Assembly: GCF_026247885.1 (NCBI RefSeq)
Contig: NZ_CP110921.1
Location: 2,413,001-2,477,000 of the forward strand
Length of the DNA stretch: 64,000 nucleotides
DNA from: Methylococcus mesophilus
Lineage (GTDB): Bacteria > Pseudomonadota > Gammaproteobacteria > Methylococcales > Methylococcaceae
Reading direction: 5' to 3'
Shown here: positions 1 through 9,972 of the stretch, piece by piece
Layout of the letters: each line of letters begins with the position of its first letter
Numbering within the stretch: position 1 is the stretch's first letter
Made by a program: the position numbers and the translations under genes
Notes under the pieces: generated by a model
What the model was told of the DNA's origin: nothing
The model's database searches: none
What the model saw: the letters and a program-made list of their open reading frames with translations, nothing else

Positions 1-1
1 G

Positions 2-268
2 AGCGAGACGCTCTCCTTCGCCTCCGCCTGCCACGGCGCCGGCCGCAGCATGAGCCGCCACCAGGCCACCCGGACTTGGCAGGGGCGGCAGGTGATCGAC
101 CAGCTCGCCGAACGCGGCATCCTCATCCGCAGTCCTTCGTACCGGGGCGTCGCCGAGGAAGCCCCCGGCGCCTACAAGGACGTCCACGCCGTGGTGCAGG
201 CCTCCGACCGGGCCGGGCTAGCGCGACTGGTCGCCCGGCTGGAACCCATCGTCTGCATCAAGGGCTAA
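2..268 (+). CDS. rtcB: RNA ligase RtcB, C-terminal part (truncated by window edge)
   Basis: The frame is open from base 2 and ends at a TAA at 266-268, giving the last 88 residues of an RtcB-type GTP-dependent RNA ligase. It contains CHGAGR followed by MSR.QA, the region that in this family holds the histidine that becomes guanylated, and it ends in the typical CIKG tail. RtcB joins 2',3'-cyclic-phosphate or 3'-phosphate ends to 5'-OH ends in RNA repair. The 5' part lies outside the window, so the true start cannot be given; the in-frame ATG at base 50 is internal to the conserved domain. Confidence 0.9.
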   Translation, partial: SETLSFASACHGAGRSMSRHQATRTWQGRQVIDQLAERGILIRSPSYRGVAEEAPGAYKDVHAVVQASDRAGLARLVARLEPIVCIKG

Positions 269-326
269 TGGACATTTCCCCGTGGCCGAACGCCCACTCG
301 GAGAACAAACTTGCCTAAAACCTCCA

Positions 327-797
327 TCAATAGATCAAGGTGACAATGTAGTAGCCTTTGATGCTCGTTCGGCTGGGACTCTGATAAACGGTGAGCGAGC
401 CGTGCGGCCTCGCTGCCGTCGGCGTTTCCGCCGTGAGGTCCACATTGCCCGAATTGATGCTGGCGACCAGATGGCTATCCAAGGTGGTACCGGCGGCCTG
501 CGAACCGTCGGAATTCGTGCCGATCCACGTCAGCTGACCCGACGAGGGATCCTTATTCACCAGTGCGGTCATCAATTCGCTGGGAAGCTGGGTACCGCCG
601 TTCTTGCTCGTAACACTGACTGCGACCCGAATCGGTATTTGTCCAGCCGGCAGCGAAATGACTTTGGAATCCCCGGGCATCAGGGAGAATTTTACTTTAA
701 CGTAATTAGGCGACGCCGCCGCCGCACTACCCGGCATCGCAATGGCTGCCAGGCACATGAGGCTGAGACTAATGATCAAGCGCTTTGTCTTGTTCAT
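327..797 (-). CDS. Small secreted protein of unknown function
   Basis: A 156-residue protein that begins with a clear Sec signal peptide: MNKTKRL, a hydrophobic stretch, then a small-residue cleavage region near AAAA at about residues 24-28. A GAGGAG ribosome site stands a few bases before the ATG. The mature part is rich in Ser, Thr, Val and Gly with alternating hydrophobic residues, which suggests a beta-rich extracytoplasmic fold. I do not recognise a family. It lies between rtcB and the alpha-2-macroglobulin gene and is transcribed away from the latter. A long plus-strand frame over the same bases lacks these signals and is a shadow. Confidence 0.75.
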   Translation of the reverse strand: MNKTKRLIISLSLMCLAAIAMPGSAAAASPNYVKVKFSLMPGDSKVISLPAGQIPIRVAVSVTSKNGGTQLPSELMTALVNKDPSSGQLTWIGTNSDGSQAAGTTLDSHLVASINSGNVDLTAETPTAARPHGSLTVYQSPSRTSIKGYYIVTLIY

Positions 798-934
798 GGC
801 TAGATCTCCTCATTTAGTGTTTCGCGCGGCTCCAGAGACAACACGGACGTCGAATTTTGTCAAGCACCTTGCGGGACTGCACCGTCATGCAACCGCTCGC
901 TATTTTTGACCGTGAGCCGACACAGGAGAACATC

Positions 935-3900
935 ATGGAAGTATTGCGATGGGGACCGGGAAACCTTTTTCCCCGTCTTTTTCTTGCGGCCATCCTGCCG
1001 ATCCTGGCCGGCTGCGGAAAAGGCCAGGAAACGGTCAGCCCGTCGGTCTATCTGCTCAATCACCGGCATTGGACGCCAGCCCTGGTGCTCAATTTTCCCC
1101 AGGAGGTCGCCCCGCTGGGGGCGGTGGGCGAGGCGCCCGGGGTGCCACCCCAGCTGACTCCGCCCCTGGACGGCGCATGGCGCTGGGACGATCCGTCCCG
1201 CCTCGTGTTCCTGCCGGCCAGCACGACCATCCAGCCCGGCGCCGCGCTGACGATATCGCTGCAGGGCTTGAGCTTGCGCGAAGGTTACCGGATCGCCGCG
1301 GGTAGCCTGCCCTACCGCACCCCGCCGCTTTCTGTGCTTATCCAGACCTGCCGTTGGCAGGAGTCGCGGCAAGCGCCGTTCCAGCGTTCGCTGGAAGCGG
1401 TACTCGATTTCAACTATCCGGTCGAAACGCCCGCTCTTGCCGCGGTGCTGGGCAAAAACTCTCCCCTGGCCTTGCACTCGGACAAGGGCTCGCGCGTCAC
1501 CGTGCATTCGGGCGCGCTGCTGCGGCCGGACAAGGACAGCGTCCTGCGGTTCGAAGTCAAGCCCGGCGACCTCCAGCTACGCAACCGCGATGGGGCCGGC
1601 GGCGCCGCGCTGCTGGCGCAAGGCACAAGCTGCGAACTTCCGGTGCTGCGCGCCGACTGGGACCGCCTCGGCGAACCGCAGAAACCCGCACCCACGGTCA
1701 GCGACATCGAACTCGGGCTGGAAGACGGCGGGCTGACCGTGCGCCTGAAGGGCAAGGACCTGACCCAGTCCGCGACCAAGACATCCGCCGGCGAGCCGGC
1801 CGGGAACGGCATCGCGCTCGAACCGGCGACGCCCGGCGTCTGGCGCTACGGGGAGGCGGCCGGCGGGCCGGACCTGATTTTCACCCCGGCACAGCCGCTG
1901 AAACCGGGCACGGCCTATCGGGTGGACCTCGACGCCGCGGCTTTCCCCGGCGCGGCCTTCGCCCAGCCCCGCATTTCCAAGCCTTACCGGACCGCCGAAA
2001 TGCGCGGGGAAATCGGCGACATCCAGCTTTACAGCGATCCTGCCGACCCGGCCCGCAAGCGGATCACCGCCAGGCTCAGCTTTACCTATCCGCCCCAGCG
2101 GGAAAGTCTGGCGGCGAACGCCGCGGCGCTGCTGCGGGTAGAGCCCGCCAAGACCTTCACGGACCAGCGGGTGCGCTCGCTGCCTTACGAACTGGTTTAC
2201 GACGAAAAGAATCCCCGGCTCGCCTATCTGAAAACCGCCCCCATCGCGATTCCGGAAGAACCCGGCGAGGTGAGAATCATCCTGGACAAGGGTATTCTCT
2301 CCAGCCTGGGCGGGGAGCCGCAGCGCGAGCAGATCGAACGGAACTTCCCCATCCCCGGCGCGAGGGACTATCTGAAGGTGACCGAGCTCGACAGCCGGAG
2401 CGTAGTCAAGGCCGACGGCGACATCGAGCGGCTGCTGGTGCTGCGCACCACCGTCCCGCTCAAGGACCCCGGCGCCCTGCCGCAATCGGTAGAAGCCTAT
2501 CTGCTGCCCGACTGCCGGCAGGAAAATCCGCAACGCCCGGAACTGTGCCAAGCCCGCGAGATCGAGGAATGGACCAGCGCCGACCAGGCGGACGGCGACG
2601 CCATCGCGCTCGCCCAGCCTGTCCCCGTCGCCGCCAAGCCTGCCGAGGACGAGGACAAGACGCTGCGTTACCTGAGCTTCACGGCGCCGGAAAAGCGCCA
2701 GTTGCTGGTCCGGGTGAAGAAGGGCCTGGAAAGCGTGGACGGCTTCCGCCTGGCGGAAGATGCCCGCTACCTGGTCGAGCTGGGCGAAAATCAGCGCGAG
2801 CTGAAGATCCTGCACGACGGCGCCCTGCTGAGCCTGACCGGGAGCAAGAAACTGGGCGTGGCGGTGCGCGGGGTGAACAAGGTCCAGGTGGAACTGCAGC
2901 GGGTCCTGCCGCACAACCTGCACCATTTCGCCCGGTTCACCCGGGGCGACTTCCAGAATCCCTGGCTCCGGCTGTCCATCGAACATTTCGCCGAAAAATT
3001 CGCGTATGAGGAAGCCTTGCCGCCGGGCAAGGAAATGGCACGGCAGTATTTTGCCGTGGACTTCGGCCGTTTCCTCCGCGACAAGGGCTTTCCGCCCCGC
3101 GGCCTGTTCCTGCTGACGGTGAAGGAGAAAAAGGCCGAAGCGAAAACCTGCGGCGAACCTGAAAATGCAGAGGCCGGCGGCGAGCCGGACCCGACGGTAG
3201 CAGAGGTTTCCGCCGACCCCGCTGCGGACAGCGAAGAGGCGCCCGCCGACTGCAGCGAAGGCGAAGCCGAATCGGACGAAAGCGAGGGCACACCCCCGTC
3301 CGACACCCGGCTGGTCCTGTTGACCGACCTCGGCCTCCTGGTCAAGACCGGCAAGGACGGTCGCCAGGACGCCTACGTCATGTCCTTCCGCAGCGGCCAA
3401 CCGGTCGCCGGCGCCGAGGTATCCCTGCTGGGAACGAACGGCGTGCCGGTTTCCAGCGGCAAGAGCGACGAACAGGGCCACGTCAGCCTACCTTCCACCG
3501 AGGGGCTCAAGGCGGAGAAGACGCCCGCGGTCTACCTCGCCGAGAAGGACGGGGACCTGGCTTTCCTGCCGTTCGCCCGCGACAACCGCCTGCTGGACGT
3601 CGCCCGCTTCGACATCGACGGCCTGCGCGACACCGCCGAGTCGCTGCACGCCTATCTGTTCTCCGACCGCGGCATCTACCGTCCGGGCGACACCGTGCAC
3701 ATCGGACTGATTCTGCGCAGGCGCGACTGGTCGGCATTGCCCGCCGGGCTCCCGCTCAAGGCCGTCGTCACCGATCCGGAAGACGCGGAGGTCATGAGCA
3801 AGACCCTGGCCTTCGGGGCGGAAGGTTTCGAGGAGCTGGCCTGGGAAACCTCCGCGGCAGGTAAGACCGGCACCTACCGGGTCGAACTGTTCGTCGCCAA

Positions 3901-6900
3901 CAAGAGCAAAAAGTCGCTGGGCTACACCACGGTGCGGGTGGAGGAATTCCAGCCCGACCGGCTGCAGGTCAAGACGCGGCTCCCCGGCGCGCCGGCCGAG
4001 GGCTGGCTCGATCCCCGGGCCGCCAAGGCCAGGGTCGCCGTGCGCAATCTGTTCGGCACGCCAGCCGCAGGGAGCCTCGCCAAGCTGGAGCTGACGGTGC
4101 GCCCCTGGTCCGGCCGGGTGCCGGGCTTCCCCGACTACCGCTTCCGCGGCACGGTCGCGGCCAATCTCCCGGACCAGCCCATGGAACTGGGCGAAAGGGC
4201 GACCGACGCCCAGGGCGAGGCCGAGTTCGAGCTGCCGCTGGCGTCCCTCGGCGAGCCGGTGTACGAAATCGCCGTCGCCGGCGAGGGCTTCGAGAAAGGC
4301 TCCGGCCGCTCCGTCGTCGGCGTCGCCTCGGCCCTGGTTTCGGCCCAGCCCTTCCTGCTCGGCCACGCCGCAGACGGCCCGCTGGACTACATCGCCAAGG
4401 ACAGCCGCCGCAGCTTGAATCTGCTGGCCCTGGGTCCGGACCTGAAACCGCGGGAAGCGGGCACGGTCCGGGCGGAACTCCACGAAACCCGTTACGTCTC
4501 CACCCTGGTGAAACGGGAAGACGGGCTGTACGCCTACCAGTCCGTCCAGCGCGACGAACTGCGCAAGACCGAAACCGTCGAGCTGAAGGGCGGCAAAGCC
4601 GCCCTGGCCCTGGCCACCGCCGCCCCCGGCAACTTCGTCCTGGTCTTCAAGAACGACATGGACGAAGAATTGAACCGGCTGGCCTACTCGGTGGCCGGCG
4701 ACGGCAACGTCTCGCGCAACATCGAGCGCAACGCCGAGCTGGAGCTGCGCCTGAACAAGAAGGAATACGCGCCCGGAGAAGAAATCGAGGTGCAGATCGT
4801 CGCCCCCTACCAGGGCGCCGGGCTCGTCACCATCGAACAGGACGGGGTGCTGGCCAGCCGGTGGATCAAGACCGGCACCACCGCTTCCACCCACCGCATC
4901 GCCCTGCCCCAAGGCGCCAGCGGCAACGCCTACCTGTCGGTGGCCTTCGTCCGCTCGCTGGACTCGCCGGAAATCTATATGAGCCCGCTGAGCTACGGCG
5001 TGGCGCCCTTCGCCATCTCCCGCCAGCCCCACACCCAAGAAATCAAGCTCAGCGTGCCCGAGCAGGTCCAGCCCGGCGGGGGACTGGAAGTGCGCTACCG
5101 GGTGCAGGAGCGGACCCGGCTGGTGCTGTACGCCGTGGACGAAGGCATCCTGCAATTCGCCCATTACCGCGACCCGGCGCCGCTGGATACGTTCTTCCGC
5201 AAGCGTGCCCTGCAGGTCAAGACCCACCAGATCCTGGACCTGATCCTGCCCGACTACGCCCTGGTGCAGAAGCTGTCCGCGCCGGGCGGGGATGGCGACG
5301 CTGACATCGCCGGGAAGTACAAGAACCCCTTCGCCCGCAAGCACAAGCCGCCGCTGGCGGCCTGGTCCGGCATCGTCGACGCCATGCCGGGCGAGCATGT
5401 CTGGACGGTACCGGTGCCGGACTACTTCAACGGCAGCGTCCGCGTGCTGGCGGTCGCCGTCGATGCCGCCCGGATCGGGGTGGCCGGGGCCCGCAGCCTC
5501 GCCCGCAACTCCTACGTGATCCAGCCCCAGCAGCCGCTGGTGGCGGCGCCGGGCGACGAGTTCGACATGGGCGTGCTGGTGGCCAACGCCAGCGGCGAAG
5601 GCGGCGACAAGACCCTCGAAGTCTCCGTCAGCGCTGGCGACGCCCTGGCGGTTCAGGCGCCCAATCCGCAGACGGTGACCCTGGCCCCGGGCCAGGACGG
5701 CACGGTGCGTTTCCGCGCCAAGGCGAAGGACAAGCTCGGCCCGGTCGAAGTCCGCTACCGCGTCGCCGGCGGCGGCAAGGAAACCAGCTACGGCGAGGAA
5801 ATGAGCATCCGGCCCTCCCAGCCGCTGCTCACCACCCTGCAAGCCGGGGTGCTGCGCGTCGATGAGCAACGGGCCGGCAAGGCCCGTGCGCTCGACCTGA
5901 CACGGGATGTCTACGACACCCAACGTTTCGCCGAGTTGGCGGTGTCGGTCACGCCAGGCGCCTATCTGCGGGGCATCGTCGAGTTTCTCAAGAGCTATCC
6001 CTACGGCTGCACCGAACAGCTCGCCAGCCAGGCCTTCCCTGCTGTGGTGCTGGGCGCCAATCCGGAGCTGGGCCTGTCCGCGGAGGACGCGGGAAAACTG
6101 CTCGAACGCACTCTGCACTCGCTTCAGGCCCGCCAGAAACACGACGGCAGCTTCGGCTACTGGACGGTGGCCGACGGCGGCGATCCGTTCTATTCCATGT
6201 ACGCCACCCATCTGATGCTGGAAGCCAGGGAGCGCGGCCTCAGGGTGCCCGATGCCATGTTCGAGCGGGCCCTGCAGTACGCCGACGAATATGCCCAGAC
6301 GCCCCGTTACCAGTGGTCCGAACACGATGCGGAGAGCTACGCCCTGTACCTCCTGGCCCGCAGCGGCAGGAACGTGGCCGAGCGCCTGCGCGCCTTCGAG
6401 GCCGAGCTGGAGCGGCAATGGGGACAGGGCGGCGAGCACGCCAACCGCACGCGCTTCCTCCTGGGGGCCGCCTACAAACTGCACCATCTGGACGCCGATG
6501 CCGACCGCTATTTCGGCGAAGTCCAGCGTCAATGGAAGAAAACCGGCCTGCTGCCCTGGGGCCTCCAGCAGGACACTGAGGGGCTGAGCCTGTATTTGTA
6601 CCTGGTGGGCAAGCACGCGCCCGAGCTGTTGGATGCGCCCGATCCGGAATTCGGGCGTTACCTCATCGAACTCTCGCAAGACATCGTCAAGCAACGCATG
6701 AGTTCCTTCCGCGGCTCGCTCGCCCTGCTGGGCCTGGGCGGCCTCTGGTCCCGCTTCGAGCAGACGGGCGACAAGGCCCTGAACATCCTCGCCGGCCAGC
6801 CGCCGGTGCCGCTGGCACTGGACGGCAAGACGGTCAAGCGCACCACCCTCGAGCGCACCCGCCGGCCATTGGAGATCAAAGGCGACGGCAGCTGGAACCT

Positions 6901-7378
6901 CTATTACCAGCTCACCGAGCGCGGCTACGACAAGGCGCCGCCGGCCGCGCCCATCGCTCAGGGCATCGCCATCAACCGGAACCTGCTCAACGACAAGGGG
7001 GAAAAGATCGCGCAGCTGTCACTGCGGGACAAGCTGCACATCCGCCTCGCTCTGCATCCCGACCGGCCCATGCAGGACCTGGCGGTGGTCATGCTCATCC
7101 CCGGCGGCTTCGAAATCGACCTGGGCGAGGACGGTCTGGCTGGGCGCCGATCCCTGCCGATCGGCGACAAACCGCTGTGGGAACCCGACTACATCGACGT
7201 ACAAGAGGACCGAGTGGTGTTCTTCGGCGCCCTGGACGGCGGCGAGAATTATTTCGAATTCCGCCTGAAACCGCTGAACACCGGCACCTATGCCGTCCCG
7301 CCGGTGTTCGCCGAGGGCATGTACGACACCGAGATACTGTATCGGGGGCTGGCGGAGACGGCGCAGGTCAAGGATTAG
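935..7378 (+). CDS. yfhM: Alpha-2-macroglobulin family lipoprotein with thioester
   Basis: I start at the ATG at 935 because an AGGAG stands just upstream and the protein then begins with a lipoprotein signal ending in LAGC; a longer open frame begins at 857. The 2147-residue product is of the size of bacterial alpha-2-macroglobulins, periplasmic protease traps anchored to a membrane. A GIYRPGDTV motif typical of the macroglobulin domains lies near residue 910. The thioester motif CTEQ is intact with Cys at about residue 1692, followed by an alpha-helical complement-like domain. An acidic, low-complexity insert lies at about residues 735-790. The gene lies 15 bp before pbpC, the pairing seen in E. 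coli (yfhM-pbpC), where the two are thought to defend the envelope together. Confidence 0.93.
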   Translation: MEVLRWGPGNLFPRLFLAAILPILAGCGKGQETVSPSVYLLNHRHWTPALVLNFPQEVAPLGAVGEAPGVPPQLTPPLDGAWRWDDPSRLVFLPASTTIQPGAALTISLQGLSLREGYRIAAGSLPYRTPPLSVLIQTCRWQESRQAPFQRSLEAVLDFNYPVETPALAAVLGKNSPLALHSDKGSRVTVHSGALLRPDKDSVLRFEVKPGDLQLRNRDGAGGAALLAQGTSCELPVLRADWDRLGEPQKPAPTVSDIELGLEDGGLTVRLKGKDLTQSATKTSAGEPAGNGIALEPATPGVWRYGEAAGGPDLIFTPAQPLKPGTAYRVDLDAAAFPGAAFAQPRISKPYRTAEMRGEIGDIQLYSDPADPARKRITARLSFTYPPQRESLAANAAALLRVEPAKTFTDQRVRSLPYELVYDEKNPRLAYLKTAPIAIPEEPGEVRIILDKGILSSLGGEPQREQIERNFPIPGARDYLKVTELDSRSVVKADGDIERLLVLRTTVPLKDPGALPQSVEAYLLPDCRQENPQRPELCQAREIEEWTSADQADGDAIALAQPVPVAAKPAEDEDKTLRYLSFTAPEKRQLLVRVKKGLESVDGFRLAEDARYLVELGENQRELKILHDGALLSLTGSKKLGVAVRGVNKVQVELQRVLPHNLHHFARFTRGDFQNPWLRLSIEHFAEKFAYEEALPPGKEMARQYFAVDFGRFLRDKGFPPRGLFLLTVKEKKAEAKTCGEPENAEAGGEPDPTVAEVSADPAADSEEAPADCSEGEAESDESEGTPPSDTRLVLLTDLGLLVKTGKDGRQDAYVMSFRSGQPVAGAEVSLLGTNGVPVSSGKSDEQGHVSLPSTEGLKAEKTPAVYLAEKDGDLAFLPFARDNRLLDVARFDIDGLRDTAESLHAYLFSDRGIYRPGDTVHIGLILRRRDWSALPAGLPLKAVVTDPEDAEVMSKTLAFGAEGFEELAWETSAAGKTGTYRVELFVANKSKKSLGYTTVRVEEFQPDRLQVKTRLPGAPAEGWLDPRAAKARVAVRNLFGTPAAGSLAKLELTVRPWSGRVPGFPDYRFRGTVAANLPDQPMELGERATDAQGEAEFELPLASLGEPVYEIAVAGEGFEKGSGRSVVGVASALVSAQPFLLGHAADGPLDYIAKDSRRSLNLLALGPDLKPREAGTVRAELHETRYVSTLVKREDGLYAYQSVQRDELRKTETVELKGGKAALALATAAPGNFVLVFKNDMDEELNRLAYSVAGDGNVSRNIERNAELELRLNKKEYAPGEEIEVQIVAPYQGAGLVTIEQDGVLASRWIKTGTTASTHRIALPQGASGNAYLSVAFVRSLDSPEIYMSPLSYGVAPFAISRQPHTQEIKLSVPEQVQPGGGLEVRYRVQERTRLVLYAVDEGILQFAHYRDPAPLDTFFRKRALQVKTHQILDLILPDYALVQKLSAPGGDGDADIAGKYKNPFARKHKPPLAAWSGIVDAMPGEHVWTVPVPDYFNGSVRVLAVAVDAARIGVAGARSLARNSYVIQPQQPLVAAPGDEFDMGVLVANASGEGGDKTLEVSVSAGDALAVQAPNPQTVTLAPGQDGTVRFRAKAKDKLGPVEVRYRVAGGGKETSYGEEMSIRPSQPLLTTLQAGVLRVDEQRAGKARALDLTRDVYDTQRFAELAVSVTPGAYLRGIVEFLKSYPYGCTEQLASQAFPAVVLGANPELGLSAEDAGKLLERTLHSLQARQKHDGSFGYWTVADGGDPFYSMYATHLMLEARERGLRVPDAMFERALQYADEYAQTPRYQWSEHDAESYALYLLARSGRNVAERLRAFEAELERQWGQGGEHANRTRFLLGAAYKLHHLDADADRYFGEVQRQWKKTGLLPWGLQQDTEGLSLYLYLVGKHAPELLDAPDPEFGRYLIELSQDIVKQRMSSFRGSLALLGLGGLWSRFEQTGDKALNILAGQPPVPLALDGKTVKRTTLERTRRPLEIKGDGSWNLYYQLTERGYDKAPPAAPIAQGIAINRNLLNDKGEKIAQLSLRDKLHIRLALHPDRPMQDLAVVMLIPGGFEIDLGEDGLAGRRSLPIGDKPLWEPDYIDVQEDRVVFFGALDGGENYFEFRLKPLNTGTYAVPPVFAEGMYDTEILYRGLAETAQVKD

Positions 7379-7393
7379 TAACGATCCGCCACC

Positions 7394-9697
7394 ATGGGGC
7401 TCAGGCGCCGCCAACGCATCACAGGCCTCGTCATCGCTGCCACGCTTTTGGGGCCAGCGCTTTGGCTGGGTTTGGGGCTGATTCCCCCGCCCTTGCTGGT
7501 CAATCGGGGAGACACCTCCTATGCCGTCACCGATCGGAACGGGAACCTGCTGCGCCTGAGCCTGAGTTCCGACGAGAAATACCGCTTGTGGACGCCGCTG
7601 GCCGAACTGCCCGAAGCGCTGCAGGAAGCGACCCTGCACTACGAGGACCGCTGGTTCTACCGCCACCCGGGTGTCAACCCGGTCGCGCTGGCGCGGGCGG
7701 CCTGGACCAGCTTCGCGGCTCACGGCCGCTGGATGGGCGCATCCACCCTGACCATGCAACTGGCCCGCCAGCGCTGGCGCCTGCGGACCGGCACGCTGTC
7801 CGGGAAGCTCAGGCAGATCGGCTACGCGCTGTGGCTGGAGCGGCACTTTTCCAAACAGGAACTGCTGGAGGCCTACCTGAATTTGGCGCCCTACGGCGCC
7901 AATATCGAAGGCGCGGGTGCCGCAGCCTGGGTGTATTTCCGCAAGTCCGCCGGCCAGCTGAACAACGACGAGGCACGCGCCCTGGCGCTGATCCCGCAGA
8001 ATCCGGCGCGGCGCTCACCGTTCACCGCGCACGGCAAACGCGCCTTGCAGCAGGCCTGGCGAACCGTCTACGGCGACGACCCCGGATTCGGCCGGCTGTG
8101 GTTCCGGCGGAGGGAGGACCTGCCACTGCGCGCCCCGCACTTCGCCGAACGGCTGCACGAACTGTTCTACGGCGCGAGTACGCTGCACTCCACGCTGGAC
8201 CCGACCGCTCAGGGGCTGACGGAGGACCTGTTGCGAAGCTTCATCCGCCAGCACCGGGCACAAGGCATCGTCAACGCCGCGGCGATGGTGATCCACGCCC
8301 CCACGATGGAAGTCCTGGCCTACGTCGGCTCGGCCGATTATCTCGACCGCGGCATCCGGGGCTACGTCAACGGCCTGAAGGCGCGCCGATCGCCCGGCTC
8401 GACGCTCAAACCCTTCATCTACGCGCTGGCCATCGACCAGGGCCTGATCACGCCGGATACCCTGCTCAAGGACACGCCGCTCTGGGTGGGAGACTATCAG
8501 CCGGAGAATTTCGAGCGCAATTTTTACGGGCCCTTGTCCGCGACCGATGCCCTGGTCCGCAGCCGCAACATTCCCGCCATCGCCCTGATGGATCGGCTAC
8601 AGAGGCCGACACTGTTCCAATTTCTGCAGCGGGCCGGGCTGCGTCTTCCTGCCGACGAGGCCCGCTACGGGCTGACCCTGGCCATGGGCGGAGCGGAAGT
8701 TTCCATGGAGGAGTTGCTGGGGCTGTATGGCCTGCTCGCCAACGGCGGGGAGTGGCGGAGCCCCAGTTGGCTGGGCAACCCGCGCGAGCAGAAGTCGGCT
8801 CCCAAGGCAAGCCTGCTGCTTTCGGCCGAAGCCGCCTTTCTGGTGCGGGAAATGCTGGAAGCCAATCCGCCGCCGCAGCGCAGCTTCGGAGTCCGCAGTT
8901 TCGGGCGAGGCAGGCCGGTGGCCTGGAAGACCGGGACCTCGTCCGGACTGAAGGATGCCTGGGCGGTAGGTCTGGCGGGCGATCTGCTGGCGGGCGTGTG
9001 GCTCGGCAACTTCGACGGCACTCCGAACCGCCATCTGGTAGGGAGGGAATTGGCAGGGCCCCTCTTGTTCGGCATTCTCGAGGCCATCGGCCTGGAGCGC
9101 CCCGCGACTCAGCCTCGGCCGCTACCGCCCGAAGCACTCAAGCGCGTGGAAATCTGTCCGGTCTCGGGCGCCCTCCGCTCGCCCTGGTGCCCTCACGGCA
9201 GGACCGGCTGGATCATTCCCGGCGTGTCTCCGCTACGGCCGTGCACGGTGCACCGGCAGATTCACGCCGATCCGGCCAGCGGCCTCCGCTTGTGCCGGGG
9301 CGACGAGGGCCGCGGCGAACCCCGGGTGGCCGAGTTCTGGGACGGCGACGAACTGGAACTGTTCCGCCTGGCCGGCGTGCGCCGCAACCTGCCGCCGCCT
9401 TTCGAAAGACCCTGCGAAGACCCGGCCGGGAGCGATGCCGGAACACAGCCGCCCCGCATTCTCTCCCCCCGGCCCGGGGTGAGCTATCCGGTCGGCGCGG
9501 CGAACAACAAACTGATCGAGTTTTCCGCCGTGGCCTCGGGCGGACGGCACCGCCTGTTCTGGTTCGTGGATGATGTCTACGTCGGCGAAGGCGGAACGCT
9601 CGGCTGGACCGGCAAGGCCGGGGACCACCTCGTGCGGGTAGTGGACGAGCAAGGCCAATCCGCATCGGCCACGCTGCTGGCGGTGCCGGCGCAATGA
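7394..9697 (+). CDS. pbpC: Penicillin-binding protein 1C
   Basis: A 767-residue bifunctional class A PBP of the 1C type. After a short N-terminal membrane anchor comes a GT51 glycosyltransferase domain with EDRWFYRHPG (about residue 81) and GASTLTMQ (about 115). The transpeptidase domain has STLK with the nucleophile Ser336, SRN at 390 and KTGTSSG at 512. A C-terminal beta domain of the PBP1C type follows. All catalytic motifs are present, so the enzyme should polymerise glycan strands and may cross-link peptides. It is almost certainly co-transcribed with the alpha-2-macroglobulin gene upstream and is followed by a strong hairpin terminator. Confidence 0.96.
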   Translation: MGLRRRQRITGLVIAATLLGPALWLGLGLIPPPLLVNRGDTSYAVTDRNGNLLRLSLSSDEKYRLWTPLAELPEALQEATLHYEDRWFYRHPGVNPVALARAAWTSFAAHGRWMGASTLTMQLARQRWRLRTGTLSGKLRQIGYALWLERHFSKQELLEAYLNLAPYGANIEGAGAAAWVYFRKSAGQLNNDEARALALIPQNPARRSPFTAHGKRALQQAWRTVYGDDPGFGRLWFRRREDLPLRAPHFAERLHELFYGASTLHSTLDPTAQGLTEDLLRSFIRQHRAQGIVNAAAMVIHAPTMEVLAYVGSADYLDRGIRGYVNGLKARRSPGSTLKPFIYALAIDQGLITPDTLLKDTPLWVGDYQPENFERNFYGPLSATDALVRSRNIPAIALMDRLQRPTLFQFLQRAGLRLPADEARYGLTLAMGGAEVSMEELLGLYGLLANGGEWRSPSWLGNPREQKSAPKASLLLSAEAAFLVREMLEANPPPQRSFGVRSFGRGRPVAWKTGTSSGLKDAWAVGLAGDLLAGVWLGNFDGTPNRHLVGRELAGPLLFGILEAIGLERPATQPRPLPPEALKRVEICPVSGALRSPWCPHGRTGWIIPGVSPLRPCTVHRQIHADPASGLRLCRGDEGRGEPRVAEFWDGDELELFRLAGVRRNLPPPFERPCEDPAGSDAGTQPPRILSPRPGVSYPVGAANNKLIEFSAVASGGRHRLFWFVDDVYVGEGGTLGWTGKAGDHLVRVVDEQGQSASATLLAVPAQ

Positions 9698-9770
9698 CGC
9701 CGACTCCGTCTCGGGATGCCTAGAGTTCGAGCGCGGGCCCGGAGGATTCGCCTCCAGGAATAAAAAACGA

Positions 9771-9797
9771 CCCTGGCAGCAGACGTCGCTGCCAGGG
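9771..9797 (+). terminator. Intrinsic terminator after pbpC
   Basis: A perfect 10-bp stem, CCCTGGCAGC paired with GCTGCCAGGG, encloses a 7-base loop and is followed by TTT. An A-rich run precedes the stem, so it could also work in the reverse direction. It lies 73 bp after the pbpC stop. Confidence 0.8.
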
Positions 9798-9845
9798 TTT
9801 AATGAGGGGCATTCCTTATCCCAGACACACACCACAGAGAAACGA

Positions 9846-9898
9846 GGTTCCGGCAAGGAGACTAGAGCCGGAACCCGCTGACGCCGGGATGGCCAGCG
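9846..9898 (+). other. Two adjacent RNA hairpins in a non-coding leader
   Basis: GGTTCCGGC (9846-9854) pairs with GCCGGAACC (9867-9875). Immediately after it CGCTG (9876-9880) can pair with CAGCG (9894-9898). No known riboswitch class is recognised. The hairpins precede a short hypothetical gene at 10109 by about 200 bp and could be a leader structure or a small RNA. Confidence 0.35.
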
Positions 9899-9951
9899 AA
9901 GACCCCAACCGGAGCATGCTCCGATTTCCCCGACGCCGAGGCCAATGTATC

Positions 9952-9972
9952 GCAAATGAGAATTGTTCGCAA
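9952..9972 (+). promoter_or_regulatory. Fur-box-like site
   Basis: The stretch GCAAATGAGAATTGTTCGC resembles the gammaproteobacterial Fur consensus, in which AATGAGAAT is a common half. A T8 run and AT-rich sequence with promoter-like character follow. It would control the small gene at 10109 if real. The match is by eye and imperfect. Confidence 0.3.

Noticed and set aside
3488-6694. A 1068-codon minus-strand open frame inside the alpha-2-macroglobulin gene, with similar long frames opposite or beside other large genes (1577-3481 minus, 7177-9573 plus, 51793-53064 minus)
   Set aside because: High GC leaves antisense and alternate frames open. The translations are Arg-, Gly- and Gln-rich with no family motif, while the opposite frames carry full known domains.
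9846-9898. Riboswitch of a known class (c-di-GMP, cobalamin, molybdenum)
   Set aside because: Only simple hairpins are visible; the conserved cores of these classes are not found.
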